Assembly (NCBI RefSeq): GCF_050624435.1
Contig: NC_134538.1
Span: forward strand, 123,424,937-123,488,936
Direction of reading: 5' to 3'
DNA: 64,000 nucleotides
Source of the DNA: Tenrec ecaudatus
Taxonomy: Eukaryota > Chordata > Mammalia > Afrosoricida > Tenrecidae
Shown here: positions 11,980 through 23,654 of the stretch, one piece after another
How the letters are laid out: every line of letters begins with the position of its first letter
Position numbering within the stretch: the first letter of the stretch is position 1
Position numbers and translations under genes: made by a program
Notes under the pieces: generated by a model
Database searches by the model: none
What the model was told of the DNA's origin: nothing
The model's input: only the letters and a program-made list of their open reading frames with translations

Positions 11980-12450
11980 CCTTCTTTCTGAGCACTTCTT
12001 GACTTGTTCTTGGGCGAAAGCTGCTCTTTTGATCTCAAGTGGTTGATGACGCTAAGGTGTCATCACCTTACCTGTGTAAGGGAGAAGAAGGCACCACCTT
12101 TCTAACCCCCCCCCCCCCCGCCCATCTTAGTGAGCAATCTCACTAGTGTTTTTGTTCCCTTACAGACCTCTCTATTATTGGACTGAAAGTTGAGCCATGG
12201 GGGTGAGTTCATTTATGGATATGAAAGATGATTAGGGATCATAGCCTGGTCTCTTTTAGGATTTCGAGTAGTTCAACATTATCCCTCTGCTCAATTCTAT
12301 CCAGGACCTACTAATGCGATCCCTGTAACAACATTTGGGTGTGGTAGCCAGGCACTCTTCTGGTCTCATGGTTGTGGATACTGATGTTCAAGTGGTCCAT
12401 TAGATCATTACACTGTTTGTTCCCATGAATCTTCCATTTTTTCACACTTC
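11980..12450 (-). repeat. older L1 3' UTR fragment, antisense
   Basis: The segment TTCTATCCAGGACCTACT, then ATGCGATCCCTGTAAC, TGGTAGCCAGGCACTCTTCT and CAAGTGGTCCATTAGATC follows the order of the old afrotherian L1 3' UTR. The sense counterpart is at about 3,140-3,240. A run of 14 C sits at 12,106-12,119. Confidence 0.5.
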
Positions 12451-12875
12451 TTTACTCTGAACAGCCATTACATGCTACTCACCATTTGCTACTCACCAAT
12501 GTAGGATGTAGAACATTGTCTTATAGCAGTATTTAGAGAAGAAATTTTGAAAATCATAAATGGACTCACTTCTTTCAAGGTTGTTTCACAAACACCACCT
12601 TTCTATAGAGGTCATGGAGACTGGCCTTCTAGGATGAAACTAGATGCAATGAGTCATAAAATGAATACAATTTAAGACCTGGTATTTACTGGACACTTTC
12701 CACAGACAAGTGGCTGCTCAATGCCTCATGTAGGATATATATTTTACTCTTCACAAAAGCCTTCCATAGCTGTTGTTATAGTGTGCTCATGAGTCTAATT
12801 TTAACTCCTATTAACCCCATGTGACAGAGGACAACTGGTTCATAGACTTTCTAATCTAAATTCTTCTTCTTTTTT

Positions 12876-14117
12876 AGTCTAAATTCTTTATTTTAAATCA
12901 TTTTATTGGGGCTCATACAACTCTTATCACAATTCATACATCAATTGAATCAGGCATGTTTGTACATATGTTGCCCTTATTCTCTTCTAGACATTTACTT
13001 TCTATTGAACCCTCGGTACCAGCTCTCTTTTTCCTCCCTCCTCTCCCCCTTCAACACACTCATAGCCCCTGATAGACTATACATTGTTATTATTTTCATC
13101 TCTCACACCGACGGCTGTCTCCCTTCCCCCATGGTTTCTGTGGTTCTTCCCCCTGTAGAGGGGTGTATGGTTATCTGTTGATCATTGCGATCGGTTACCC
13201 CTTTCTCCCTTCCTCACCCTTTCTTCCCCCTACCCTTCCGGCATCACCATTCCCACTCCTGGATTCTGTGTATCATGAGTTCCCATCCCTTTCTATACCT
13301 GTGTACATATTCCAGTCTAGTCTGAACTGGGAAGCAGCACTGGGGTCATGATAGTGGGGGGTGAGGGAGCCTCAAGGAAACAGGAATATAGTTTGTTTCA
13401 TTGATGCTTTACTGCAGCCTGGTGGCTCATTCCCATCCTGTGGGCCCTCTGTGGGAAGATTGTTCCATTGTCTACAGATGGGCTTTGGATCTCCACTCCA
13501 GCACCCCTCGTTCTCAACAATTTTCATGTGTCTGCTGATGCCTATTACCTGGTCCCTGTGACTCCTCATGATCGCACCGGTGGTGTGCTTCTTCATGTGG
13601 ACTTGTTGCTTTACTGCTGAATGGCGGCTTATGTGACTGCAAGCCTTTAAGACCCCAGATGCTATATCTTTAAATAGCCGGGCACCATCCACCCTCTTAA
13701 CCACATTTACTTATGTGCCTGCTTTGCCTTCAGCGATTGTATCAGGAGGGTCAACATCCCAGACTGCTGATTGCTTGGAACAAAGTGCTCTCGTATTGAG
13801 GGAGGGTAAGAGCAGAGGCCCAAAGTCCATCCCCTACCTCAGTGTATTGCTGTATAAATATATGTGCATGGACTAATACCTCTATTTTTGTAGATTAATG
13901 TATTTACATGTGTACACTGCTATATTTATACCTCTATCCATTGCTTTGCTTCCTTGGTCCTTCCTCTATTTCCTTTTACCTTCCTCCTGCCCCACTGTCA
14001 CTTTCCCCTTATTTCTGCCTCGTGGTGCCTCCTCTTAGCTAGTTCCTGTTGCTCCAACACCCACACGCCCTCCCTGCCTCGGATCCCTATCTCCTCCTTG
14101 TAAGTCTAAATTCTTTA
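12876..14117 (-). mobile_element. 5'-truncated L1, 3' UTR only, with 15-bp TSD
   Basis: The insert 12,891-14,102 lies between perfect copies of AGTCTAAATTCTTTA at 12,876-12,890 and 14,103-14,117. The body is the same L1 3' UTR as at 10.7 kb, but diverged enough to be a different subfamily. Its minus-strand 3' end lies at 12,891, next to the CATTTTATTGGGGCTC polyadenylation side. No ORF2 is present. Confidence 0.88.
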
Positions 14118-14149
14118 CAAGAGTAAATCACTAAGTCTTTCACATATAG

Positions 14150-14258
14150 AGCACCAACTGCTAATCTTTTGGTCAGCAGCAGCCTAGAAACCCTATGGAG
14201 AAGTTCTACACCATCACAGAGGGTTGGCTGCTATGAATCCAAATCTACTTGACAGCAT
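14150..14258 (+). repeat. AfroSINE fragment
   Basis: CTGCTAATCTTTTGGTCAGCAG, GAAACCCTATGGAGAAGTTC and CTACTTGACAGCA are plus-strand AfroSINE boxes with an internal deletion. Confidence 0.6.
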
Positions 14259-14394
14259 GTAACAGCGGTAATCTTTATGGATGCAGTTTGGCAGGTCTTT
14301 CTCCCAGGGAGCAACTGGGTGAGTTTGAACTACCTCCCCTCCAGTTAGCAGATGAGTGTGTAACTTGTGTACCTCTGGTGCTTCTCCTAACCCT

Positions 14395-14545
14395 CTACAT
14401 GGGGCTACAATTTTGTACCCATTGTACAGCTAAAGAAAGTGAGCCTTGAAAAGAACAAGTTGCTTGACCCTTGGGACACAACCAATAAATGATAAGCCAG
14501 GATTCAAACCCAGGCAGTCAGACCCAATGTCCGGTCCCTTTATCC
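14395..14545 (-). repeat. MIR SINE, antisense
   Basis: The reverse-oriented MIR signature is clear: CCATTGTACAGCTAAAGAAA, AAGTTGCTTGACCCTTGGGA, ATTCAAACCCAGGCAGTCAG. Confidence 0.75.
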
Positions 14546-15240
14546 ATAGATCATATTCTATTGAGATCCTACTAGCAGACACTCACTTACCTTTTATAGG
14601 GAGATGGAAGCAGTGGCACTGAAGGCAAACCGCAGAGAGAAGCAAACTGTACTCCCCCCACTCTCAATCATGCAAACCTCACCAGCTTAATCAACAGCCA
14701 TGTTGCATTGAATCTACAACATCCCTCAATTTTTCCTTATTCAGGAAGGCACATGCCACAGATCATGCAAAAGTAAAATCAAGAATATAAACCATTCCTG
14801 GCACTTCTGTTCAGAAAGACGTCGCTGTAAATTCCTTTGATTGGGTATTTCTATTACCCCTGTAGCCGTGTTTTAAGCTGCTTCTCTGCCAGTCACAGAA
14901 TTATCATTGGTTTCAATCTTATATTAGTTAGGATTGGAAGGGTATGATTCTCCAAATTTAAGTAGTTTGAGAAAAGGAAATGAAATAGAAAAGAAAGGAT
15001 GCAAAAAAAGGCCAGGAAGTAAGAAATAAAGCAGAATTGGGTTCTAGACCAGTTGAAAAGGAATACAACTTTTATGTTAACATGATTTCTTTGTGGATTT
15101 TAATGGTTGTTTCTGCTCTATTGAATTATTGAAATTACTGATGGAAAAGCCATTTGTGACCAAATATCCAGTCTGATCCACTTAACTTGATAACCTAGTC
15201 TGCATATTTTGTCACTACGAATTTCTTTTACTATATGGCC
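14546..15240. other. anonymous intergenic DNA
   Basis: No gene or repeat recognised. Confidence 0.35.
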
Positions 15241-15244
15241 CAGT

Positions 15245-15420
15245 TATCTCTCAAATTGAACTTCTATCCAAAGGCCAGCAGTTCAAACTCATCAGCTACT
15301 CTATAGGAGAAAGATGAAGCTTTCTTCTCTAGTAGAGATTTACAGCCTCAGAAACTAAAAGAGGTAGTGCTCCCTTGCCCTATAGGGTTGCTATGAGGCA
15401 GAATCAACTTGGTGATGCAT
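15245..15420 (+). repeat. AfroSINE
   Basis: AAAGGCCAGCAGTTCAAACT, TATAGGAGAAAGATGAAGC, GATTTACAGCCTCAGAAAC and CCCTATAGGGTTGCTATGAG appear in AfroSINE order on the plus strand. Only the first few bases of the head are missing. Confidence 0.75.
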
Positions 15421-15524
15421 TTTTTATGAGAAGCATTAAAGTCATACATGTATTAACAAGAGTCTGTGGGATGGAAGGTATCCTTGTGGCCCCTTTTAGA
15501 AAATTTAGCCTGCCATTTTATATG

Positions 15525-16200
15525 CACTTATTCACGCAAATGCTTATTGAACACTGTAATAGGATAAGGTTTCAGAGGTGAACAACAATACTATATGGTG
15601 TGGGCAAGCAGACATCAATCAAATAATCAACATGTATGATTCTTGCAGTGACAAAAAGTGCAAATGAGAGTTCCTTGGTGGTATGATGGAATTTGAAGAG
15701 GTCCAAGAAATCTAAAGCTTCTTTCCAAATCAATCAAACAAAATTAACTTGATGTGAAGGCTGAGCAAAGCCGGCTCAAGGTCTATGGCAGAAGGAAGGA
15801 ATGAGCGAGAAGATGGATCGACAGAAAATTTGTGTGGCTGCAGATGTGGGTGGGAAAGAATGAGTAGAATAAGTTGAGGTTAAAAAGGCTGGTGTCCAGA
15901 CATGGCAGGGGCATATGAAGGCATTTTGCCATTAATCTCAGAGCACAGAGAAGATTTTGAAGTGTTGTAAGCACTTGGCATAATCAGATTTGTATTTTAA
16001 ATAGTACCTTGTGCTCAGTGTGAAGGATAAACAGGAGAAGGTGGAAGCAAGAAGAACGATGATGTCGCCACTGCAGCAGGCCAAGCAAGAGGTGATTGAT
16101 AATGTAGACTAGCCCAGTGGTGTACATGGAGAGAAATGAGTAGATTTAGGAAGCACCTGAATCGCTGGGATTCTGGTTTCTTGAAAGTATTTGAGTTCGA
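15525..16200 (-). repeat. L2 LINE 3' region, antisense
   Basis: Starts with CAAATGCTTATTGAACACTG and continues through AATCAAATAATCAACATG. The distal part has AAGGCATTTTGCCATTAATC and CATAATCAGATTTGTATTTTA, matching the order of reverse-complement L2. It is ancient and diverged. Confidence 0.6.
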
Positions 16201-16259
16201 ATCTTTACCTTTGAATCCAGTATGCCCAGCATCTGAATTTAAGAGATGCTAATGATTGC

Positions 16260-16660
16260 TTGGAGAATGAATGAATGAATGAATGAATGAAAGAGAATCA
16301 ATGTACATTTCCAAATTCCCTCGTTCGCTCCTGCCTTCGTGTCTTTGGTGTAATTGGCCCCTCTTTTTGGGGAAGCTTCCTCACCTCAGCTAGCCTGCAT
16401 CAATTCAGCCCCCTCCTCCATCAAGAAAGGCTTCTTGGATCTCAGGCTAGCTAGATGTTGCCCTCTATGTTCTCCAAGAACCTGTCTACCGGAGGATTTA
16501 CCACATTGCATTGGATAATTGATCTGTCTGTTTCTTTGACTAGATTCCTGCAGGTAGGGCATGCCTTTCTTTTAAATCTGTAACCCCAGCAACCAGCACA
16601 GTGTATGACCTCTCACAGGCAATTGTGAGTATTTTTATATCAATAAATGAAACCTTGATC
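16260..16660 (+). repeat. AATG microsatellite followed by L2 3' end
   Basis: An AATG-type tetranucleotide run occupies 16,265-16,291. From about 16,370 the sequence follows the plus-strand L2 3' end: a CTTTGACTAGATTCC segment, then AACCCCAGCAACCAGCACAG and ATATCAATAAATGAA. Confidence 0.6.
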
Positions 16661-17370
16661 ACCAAAAACCAAACCTGGATACCTGTGAATAATATGTCTG
16701 TCTTTTCAACTTTATCTGATATATCAGGACTTTGGGGAATCAAATCGTTTTGGAATCTTCTGGGAAAAAATTGGACTATAATTATCCATGTGGTTGATTA
16801 ATCAGAATTCAGCATATGCTCCACTCCCAAATGCAAAGGCATCCGAGCTGGCAGTCTAAAGGGGGAATTCAGAATTTCAACCTGTCTTTTTTCACCAAAG
16901 AGCTGCCACCCCCCTTGCCTGGAGATGGGCCAGGAGGTTGCTGGTGAATATCTTTCATTTCCCTCTTTTGAATCCTAGATTTCAGCCCTGGCAAAAATCC
17001 CCTTTAGCTTTAAAGACGTACTCTACCCTAAAACAGGAATACATTTACCAAAAAAATATGTAAGAGCAGATGTATTCCATACAAATTTAATAAATAGAAT
17101 ATCTCTCCCAATAGAATAAATAATTAGTTGAAACAATATGTTGTTTTTAGTGATGATACTAATAAAATTAATTACTCATAAAAATTCATAATGATAAACA
17201 TTACCAGGTGAAATACACAATGATTTATGATACTGCTTCTAAAGCTGAGATCCATGGAGCATTTGTGATTCTTCTACAAGATTTTTTGTTGTAATTAAAT
17301 GTTAATTTTAAATTAATATAGAGATATTTCAGACTACCTAATATACTGTCTGTGGGGAAAAATCACATGG
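16661..17370. other. anonymous AT-rich intergenic DNA
   Basis: No gene or repeat recognised. Confidence 0.35.
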
Positions 17371-17371
17371 G

Positions 17372-18290
17372 AAAGTGGTGTTGACAAACAGTGTTAGATG
17401 CAGGGAAGGGCTCTCTATGATTACACCCATGCTGAGCGAACTATCAAAGACTGAATGGCATACCTGGCCTCTGCAATATGCAGATGACATGTCCTTGCTC
17501 GCAGAAGGGAGGAGGACTTACAGACTTACTGATGAAGGTCAAAGACTGTATCTTTCAATATGACAACTCCTTCTAAAGGAAGACAAAATCCTCACAACTG
17601 GACTAGTAGATAACATCATGATAAACAGAGAAAAGACTGAAAATGTCAAGGATTTCATTTCATCTGGATCCACAATCAACACCCAAGGAAGCAGCAGCTA
17701 AAAAAAATCAAATGGCTTATTACATTAGGCAATCTATGGCACAAGACCTCTTTAAAGTGCTGAAGAGCAAAGATGTCACTTTAAGGACTGTGAGGTCCTT
17801 GACAAAGCCCTGGTATTTTCAATCACCTCATATGCACATGAAAGCTGGACACTGATTAAGGAAGACTGTGGAAGAATGGATGCACTTGAATTACAGTGTT
17901 GGTGAAGAATATTGAAAGTACCATAGGCTTTCAGAAGAACAAACAAAACTATCTTGAAGGAAGTACACTCAGAAAGCTCCTTAAGACAAAACTGGTGAGA
18001 CTTTGTCTTAGTTACTAATAAGAGAGGTCAAACCCTGCAGGACATCAAGCTTGGTAAACTAGAAGGGCAGTGAAAAAGAGAAAGCTCTTGGCAAGATGAA
18101 CTGACACAGTGGCTGTCAATGGACTCCAGCATAATGATAACAGCACAGAACAGGTCAGTGTCTCAGCTATTGGACACACTGTCCTTATGAATCGAAACCA
18201 ACTTGATAACACCGGAAAGCAACAACTGGCTCCCCTACACACTAAATGGCAAAATGAGAATACCCCACACCTGCCACTGTACACATGCTA
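17372..18290 (+). repeat. RTE1-type LINE, reverse transcriptase 3' half, decayed
   Basis: The frame at 17,375-17,563 includes the reverse transcriptase active-site motif QYADDMSLLAEG (Y-A-D-D retained). The nearby stretches continue in RTE order. They include SYAHESWTL-like coding near 17,830-17,850, a GAATTACAGTGTTGGTGAAG stretch, and AACTGACACAGTGGCTG. Several stops and frameshifts break it into short frames, so it is inactive. An AC-dinucleotide run of about 24 bp follows the element at 18,322-18,345. Confidence 0.8.
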
Positions 18291-18299
18291 AGCTAATTT

Positions 18300-18960
18300 G
18301 CCAGTTATAAAGACAATAACAACACACACACACACACACACACACCATTTCTGTGAGGAGTAGGGACCTGGGTTAACTTGTACTTGGAAGTTATTTTTAT
18401 AGAGTATTAATTTCTTATTTAATGAGAGTTATAGCATCACTTGAACTGTTATCATGTATCAAAGCAATGTTGTAAAGCAATAACACAGAGTAGAAGCGGT
18501 CACTATATGTAATTTCATTTGTTCTCTCAATCCTGGCTAGATGGCAGGGGCCACATGCCATGCATTTAAGGACATGGAAAGGTATCAGACCAAATTACTG
18601 TTCCTTTGGAGCTTACATTCTAGGCACCAAGGAAAGTCAAAGCCCATTTCGGGCCAACTTTTCCAGGATAAGTTTTGCAGTAGTTTGAAGGGAAACAATT
18701 GGTGAGCGAATGTAGCCACCAGATGGCATATTGTAGCGTAGACATTAAAGGCTTCTAAGAAACTGTGCATTGTCAACCATGGTGAAATTTCCAGTGAGCA
18801 ATGATTTTATTGATCTGATCTTGTCTTTATGTAGCCTTAGTATAAATTAATGAATAATATACAAGAAAAAGATGGTTTTAAAATATTTTTAAGATAACCT
18901 GTAAATGTTCATTAGAATTTTTGGTTGACTTGATATATATTTAATTTATTAAGTTTATAT
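18300..18960. other. intergenic DNA with AC repeat and two CTCF-like motifs
   Basis: An AC microsatellite occupies 18,322-18,345. CTCF-core-like matches occur at 18,533-18,550 (CTAGATGGCAG core) and 18,716-18,729 (CCACCAGATGGCAT), in the same orientation. No gene is recognised. Confidence 0.35.
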
Positions 18961-20211
18961 TTTAAAATAGCTATATTAAAATGATAGCTTAAGTATAATG
19001 AAATTCACAATTATAAACGTGTAGTTAAATAATTTTCAGTTAATTCCTACAGTTGCTCAACCTGTCAACTTAATTCAGTTTGAGAACTTTTCAATTATCC
19101 AAAAAAGTTTTCTGTGTCTATTTCAAGCTCATCCCTGCCCCCACTTCCAGCTCCCAGTAATCACTGAGCTATTGTCTATAGGATTTTCTTTCAGTTAACC
19201 TAAGGCTATTGAGATCCATCCATTTAGTAGCATGTGTCAGTAATTTATTGCTTTTGATGGTGCAATAATCTTCCACTGTATAGATAAAACACATTGTTTG
19301 TCCTTTGCCATTTAATGGACATTTGAACTGTTGTCTAGCCAGTATGACAATCTCTGTTTTTTGATTAGTGTAATCAGCTCATTTGATTTACTGCTTTTAG
19401 AGTTTTAAGCATATATTACTTTATTTTTACATACAATTTAAAAAGTCCAAATCTTTGCTTGATATAGTTATATACAGCCTTAATAAACAATACAGAGATG
19501 CCTACCGTTTTGGGGCAGCTATTGTAAATTATCTCCCCCCCGCCCCCGACCGCATCCATAGTTCTTTTTCAGAATTCTATTGGTGTAAAGTAATCCAGAT
19601 ATTTTGTGTTAGTGTCTTGCTGAGTCTGGTATTTCCTTCATATAGTATCATATCACCTGCAAATAGGGACAATTTCACTGTTTTCTTATGAATTCAGATG
19701 CCTTTTAGTTTCCTTTCCTGCCCTGTTGCCCGGGCTAGACCTTATGATACAATGTTGAATAGAGGTGGGATAGAGGGCATCCTTGTCAGATCCCCATTCG
19801 CTAAAGAGATGCTTTAATATCTCTCTCTATTGAGAATAGTGCTGACTCGGTTTTACATATATGCTCTTAAATATGTTGAGGAATTTCTTTCTATTTCTAG
19901 CTTGCTGAGAGGTTATTTTATCAGGAAAAGGCATTCGATTTTACCAAGTGTTTTTCTGCATTGATTGATCTGATAATCTGGTTTTTTCCTTCATTCTTTT
20001 TATGTAGTGGACTATATTGATTGGTTGGTTTTTTTTTAAATGTAGAACCATCCTTGCATATCTGATATGAATTCCACTTGGTTGTGATGTATCATTACTT
20101 TGATATTGTGTTGGATTCTATCAACTAGGATTTTGTTGAAGATGTTTGCATTTATGTTCATGAAGGGTATTGGGTTGTAATTGTTTTCAGTGCTTTGTTT
20201 GGCTTTAAAGA

Positions 20212-20338
20212 GGCTTTATGGTACTATCAGGTAAGTGTTGGACTACTAACCACAAGGTTGACAGTTCAGATCTACCATGGGAGTAAAATGAGGCAACCTG
20301 GTTCCATAAAGATTAACCAGGCAACAGAAACCCTATGG
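20212..20338 (+). repeat. AfroSINE, left part interrupted by a SPIN MITE
   Basis: It begins at GGCTTTATGGTACTATCAGG and contains the AfroSINE blocks GACTACTAACCACAAGGTTG and GAAACCCTATGG. A short right part (20,493-20,520, CCTACAGGGTGGCTGTG) lies beyond the SPIN element. About 20 bp of SINE between the two parts is missing, so the interruption was not a clean target duplication or was later trimmed. Confidence 0.75.
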
Positions 20339-20492
20339 TAGTGGTTCTTAACCTGTGGGTCGCAAACCCTTTGGAGGTCGAACGACCCTTTCACAGGGTT
20401 ACCTGATTCATAACAGTAGCAAAATGACAGTGATGAAGTAGCAGTGAAAATAATTTCATGGATCACAGCATTAGGAAAGTTGAGAACCACTG
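20339..20492 (+). mobile_element. SPIN-type hAT MITE (non-autonomous)
   Basis: The 154-bp element has hAT-type inverted ends: left TAGTGGTTCTTAACC and right GGTTCTCAACTTTCC-type (as reverse complement), close to the CAGTGGTTCTCAACC consensus. Next to the left end sits CCTGTGGGTCGCAAACCC and the GTCGAACGACCCTTTCACAG block typical of SPIN. The interior contains ATAACAGTAGCAAAATGACA and AATAATTTCATGG. I recognise this as a SPIN_NA/URR1-like non-autonomous element. No transposase is present. The 8-bp flanks (CCCTATGG, GCCTACAG) agree at only 5 of 8 positions. Confidence 0.85.
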
Positions 20493-20519
20493 GCCTACAG
20501 GGTGGCTGTGACTTGGACT

Positions 20520-20835
20520 CTGTCTTGGAAGCAGTACAGCCAGAATGCCTCTTAGAGACAAGGATGACAGGCCTTCATCTCATGTGCTTTGGGCATATTA
20601 TCAAGAGAGACCAGTTCCTGGAGAAGGACATCATGTTTGCTAAAGAGGAGGGCCAGAGAGGAAGGTCCTGGACACGATGGCTTGACACAGTGGTTTCAGC
20701 CATGGGCTCAACCATAAGAGGAAGCGTGAGGATGGCATAGGACCTGACAATCCTTCATTCTGTTGTACAGAGGGTCGCTACTGGGAGCCAGCCGGAGGGC
20801 ACCTAACAACCACAGCAGCAGCAACAATGATTTGG
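20520..20835 (+). repeat. RTE1-type LINE 3' end
   Basis: Includes the RTE tail coding block (HLMCFGHIIKRDQFLEKD, then RGRSWTRWLDTVV). It ends in GGGTCGCTACTGGGAGCC and GGCACCTAACAACCACAGC followed by an A/C-rich tail. The 5' boundary is fused to the AfroSINE remnant. Confidence 0.8.
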
Positions 20836-21195
20836 AAACAACCTGATGACAGTGGGGTTTCTTTTCAAGTTTGGTTTGCCTGGTTTGGGTGTCATAAAAT
20901 ATGACACTTGCTTGTTTCATAGAATAGATTCAGGAATATTCCATCGTGTTCTGGGAAGTAGAGCAGTTTGAGTAGAATTATTGGTGTCACCTCTTCTCTG
21001 GTAGAATTCTGCAGTGAAAACATCTGGGTCAGGACTTTTTATTGTTGGGAGGGTTTCTCCCCAAATTTTGTCTTCTGTTGTTGGGTTACTCAAAAATTTC
21101 ATCCCAGTCTGTATTGGTTTATATATGTTGTGTGACTTCAGAAAGATAGTCCATTTCTTTTAGGTTTTCAAATTTATTGTAGTGGATTTTCTCAT

Positions 21196-21378
21196 GGTTT
21201 TGTCATTAGGTGCCATCAAGTCAATTGGTCTGTCACCGTTTTGTGTGATCCATCTACAGTGGAATGAAACGGCCTGGTTGGCCTTGCACCGTCCTCACAA
21301 TTGCTATGTTTGAGCCCCCTCTTTGCAGCCGCTATGTCAATCCCTCAAGCTCTTGAGAGTCTTCTTTTTCACTGATTA
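21196..21378 (-). repeat. RTE1-type LINE 3' end, antisense
   Basis: ATTAGGTGCCATCAAGTCAA, TTGCACCGTCCTCACAATTG and TTGAGAGTCTTCTTTTTCAC are the reverse complement of the RTE1 3' end seen at 20,650-20,830 and 56,430-56,610. It is inserted within the old antisense L1. Confidence 0.7.
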
Positions 21379-21405
21379 TTTACTTTTCTAAGCATGCTAT
21401 TCTCT

Positions 21406-23060
21406 TTTTAAAAATCATTTTATTAGGGGCTCATACAATTCTTATCACAGTCCATACATTCATCAGTTGTGTAAAGTACATTTGTACATTCATTGCCCTC
21501 ATCATTCTCAAAACATTTGCTCTCCACTTACGCCCTTGGCATCAGGTCCTCATTTTTTCCACTCCATCTCCTCTCCCCCCTCCTTCATGAACCCTTGATA
21601 ATTTATAAATGATTATTTTGTCATATCTTGCACTGTTCAATGTCTCCCTTCACTCACTTTTCAGTTGTTCACCCCCAAGAGAGTAGGCTATATGTAGTTC
21701 CTTGTAATTGGTCCCCTTATCCACACCACCTTTCCTCCACCCTGCCAGTATCGCCACTCTCACCACTGGTCCTGAAGTGATCATCTGTCCTGGATTCCCT
21801 GTGTTTCCAGTTCCTACCTGTGCCAGTGTACATCCTATGGTCTAGCCAGATCATGATAGTGGGGGGTGGGAGAATATTAAAACTAGAGGAAAGATGTATG
21901 TTTCATCATTGCTACACTACACTCTGCTTGGCTCATCTCCTCCCCACGACCTTTCTGTAAGGGGATGTCTAATTGCCTACAGATGGGTTTTGCGTCTCCA
22001 CTCCACACTCCCCCTCATTCACAATAATACAATTTTTTTGTTCTTTGATGCCTGATAACTGATACATTTGGCACCTTGTGAGCGTGCAGGCTGGTGTGCT
22101 TCTTCCATGTGGGCTTTGTTGCTTCTGAGCTAGATGGCCGCTTGTTTACCTTTAAGCCTTTAAGACCCCTGATGCTATATCTTTTGACAGCCGGGCACCA
22201 TCAGCTTTCTTCACCACATTTGCTTATTTACCCACTTTGTCTTCAGCGATTGTGTAGGGAAGGTGAGCATTATGGTATACCAGTTTAATAGAACAAAGTA
22301 TTCTTGCATTAAGGGAGTACTTGAGCGGAGGTCCAATGATCATCAATTATTAATACTAAATCTATACATATATGCACATAGATCTATTTCCACATCCTCA
22401 TATATAAATATATTTACATATGTACATGCCTGTATTTAGATCTATATAAGTGCCCTTTGCCTCCTAGCTCTTTCCTCTATTTCCTTTGACTTCCCTCTTG
22501 TCCCATTATCATGCTCAGCCTTCATTTGGGTTTCAGTAATTCCTCTCGGTTACATTAGCCTTGGTTACGACCTAACAGGCCTCCTACACCCTCCTCACCA
22601 CCAATTTGGATTACTTGTTGTTCCCTTGTTCCTGGGTTTGTTAACACCACTACCTTTCCCCCACTTCCCCCTCTCCCATGTCCCTCCGGAACTGTTTGGT
22701 CTAGTTGTTTTCTCCTCCAGATTGTTTATCCAGCCTATCTTATTTAGACAGACTGCGGAGATAATAGCATGCACAAAAACAAGACAGAGCAAAACCAAGC
22801 AACAAAATAAAACAGAACAGCAACAACAACAATCCAATGACAACAAAACAAAACACAACAAGAAAGAAAAGCTTGTAGTTAGTTCAAGGACTGTTTGTTG
22901 ACCTTTAGGGGTGTTTTCTAGTTGAATCTGTTGGGGAGCCAAGACCTGGCCCCCAAGTCTATTTTTGGTATTCCCTGGAGACTTCATTGCTCTGTTCTCC
23001 TTGCTGTTCTGTTCCAGGCCCTTAGTGTTTTGCCTCGGTGTGGTGAAGTCAGATTGGACA
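21406..23060 (-). mobile_element. 5'-truncated L1, 3' UTR only, antisense
   Basis: On the minus strand this is the same long L1 3' UTR as the outer L1, but truncated within it. The 5' end (plus-strand right edge, about 23,057) corresponds to the outer L1 near 29,428. The 3' end is ATGAGCCCCTAATAAAATG at about 21,415-21,435. No clear TSD is seen. The 130-aa and 91-aa frames over this element are chance frames. Confidence 0.8.
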
Positions 23061-23609
23061 GTATTCTATTAATTTTCTGTTTAATTTATTTCAGCTGCAA
23101 TCTTTATGATAACCTTTCTTCTAGAAACTTTAAGCTTTTAATTTTTGTTGTTATTTTTTAATCATTGGAGTTGTTGGGATGAGGCATTGATTTTTGTTCA
23201 CTATTTCTTTTTGTTGTATGCATTTATTTCTATAAGCTGACCTGTAGGCACTGATTTTGGTATGTTGTGTTTTCATTCTCATTTGCTTATTGGAAGTATT
23301 AAATTTCTCTTATTTGCCAGGTGTTTTCTTTTTAGCAAGATGTTATTGTTTCTATGTATTTGATTCCCTCTCTGATTTTCTTCTTATTGATTTCTAATTT
23401 TGTAGCATTGTGAAAAGATGATTTATATTATCTTGGTGTTTTAAAAATTACTGACACTTGCTTTGTTGCCTTACAAAGGGTCTATTCTGGATAGTAAGTC
23501 ACGTTTACTGGGGAAGTATGTGAGTTGTGTATTTGTGGATGAAATATTCTGTCTATGAAGTCAAGTTGGTTGTTTATGTTGTTGAGCTTTTATAACTCTT
23601 TGTTGAGTT

Positions 23610-23621
23610 CCCCCCCCCCCC
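23610..23621. repeat. poly-C run (12)
   Basis: A run of 12 consecutive C lies a few bases left of the outer L1 target site. Confidence 0.7.
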
Positions 23622-23654
23622 AACTGTTTTATCATTCATCAAAAGTGCAGAGTT

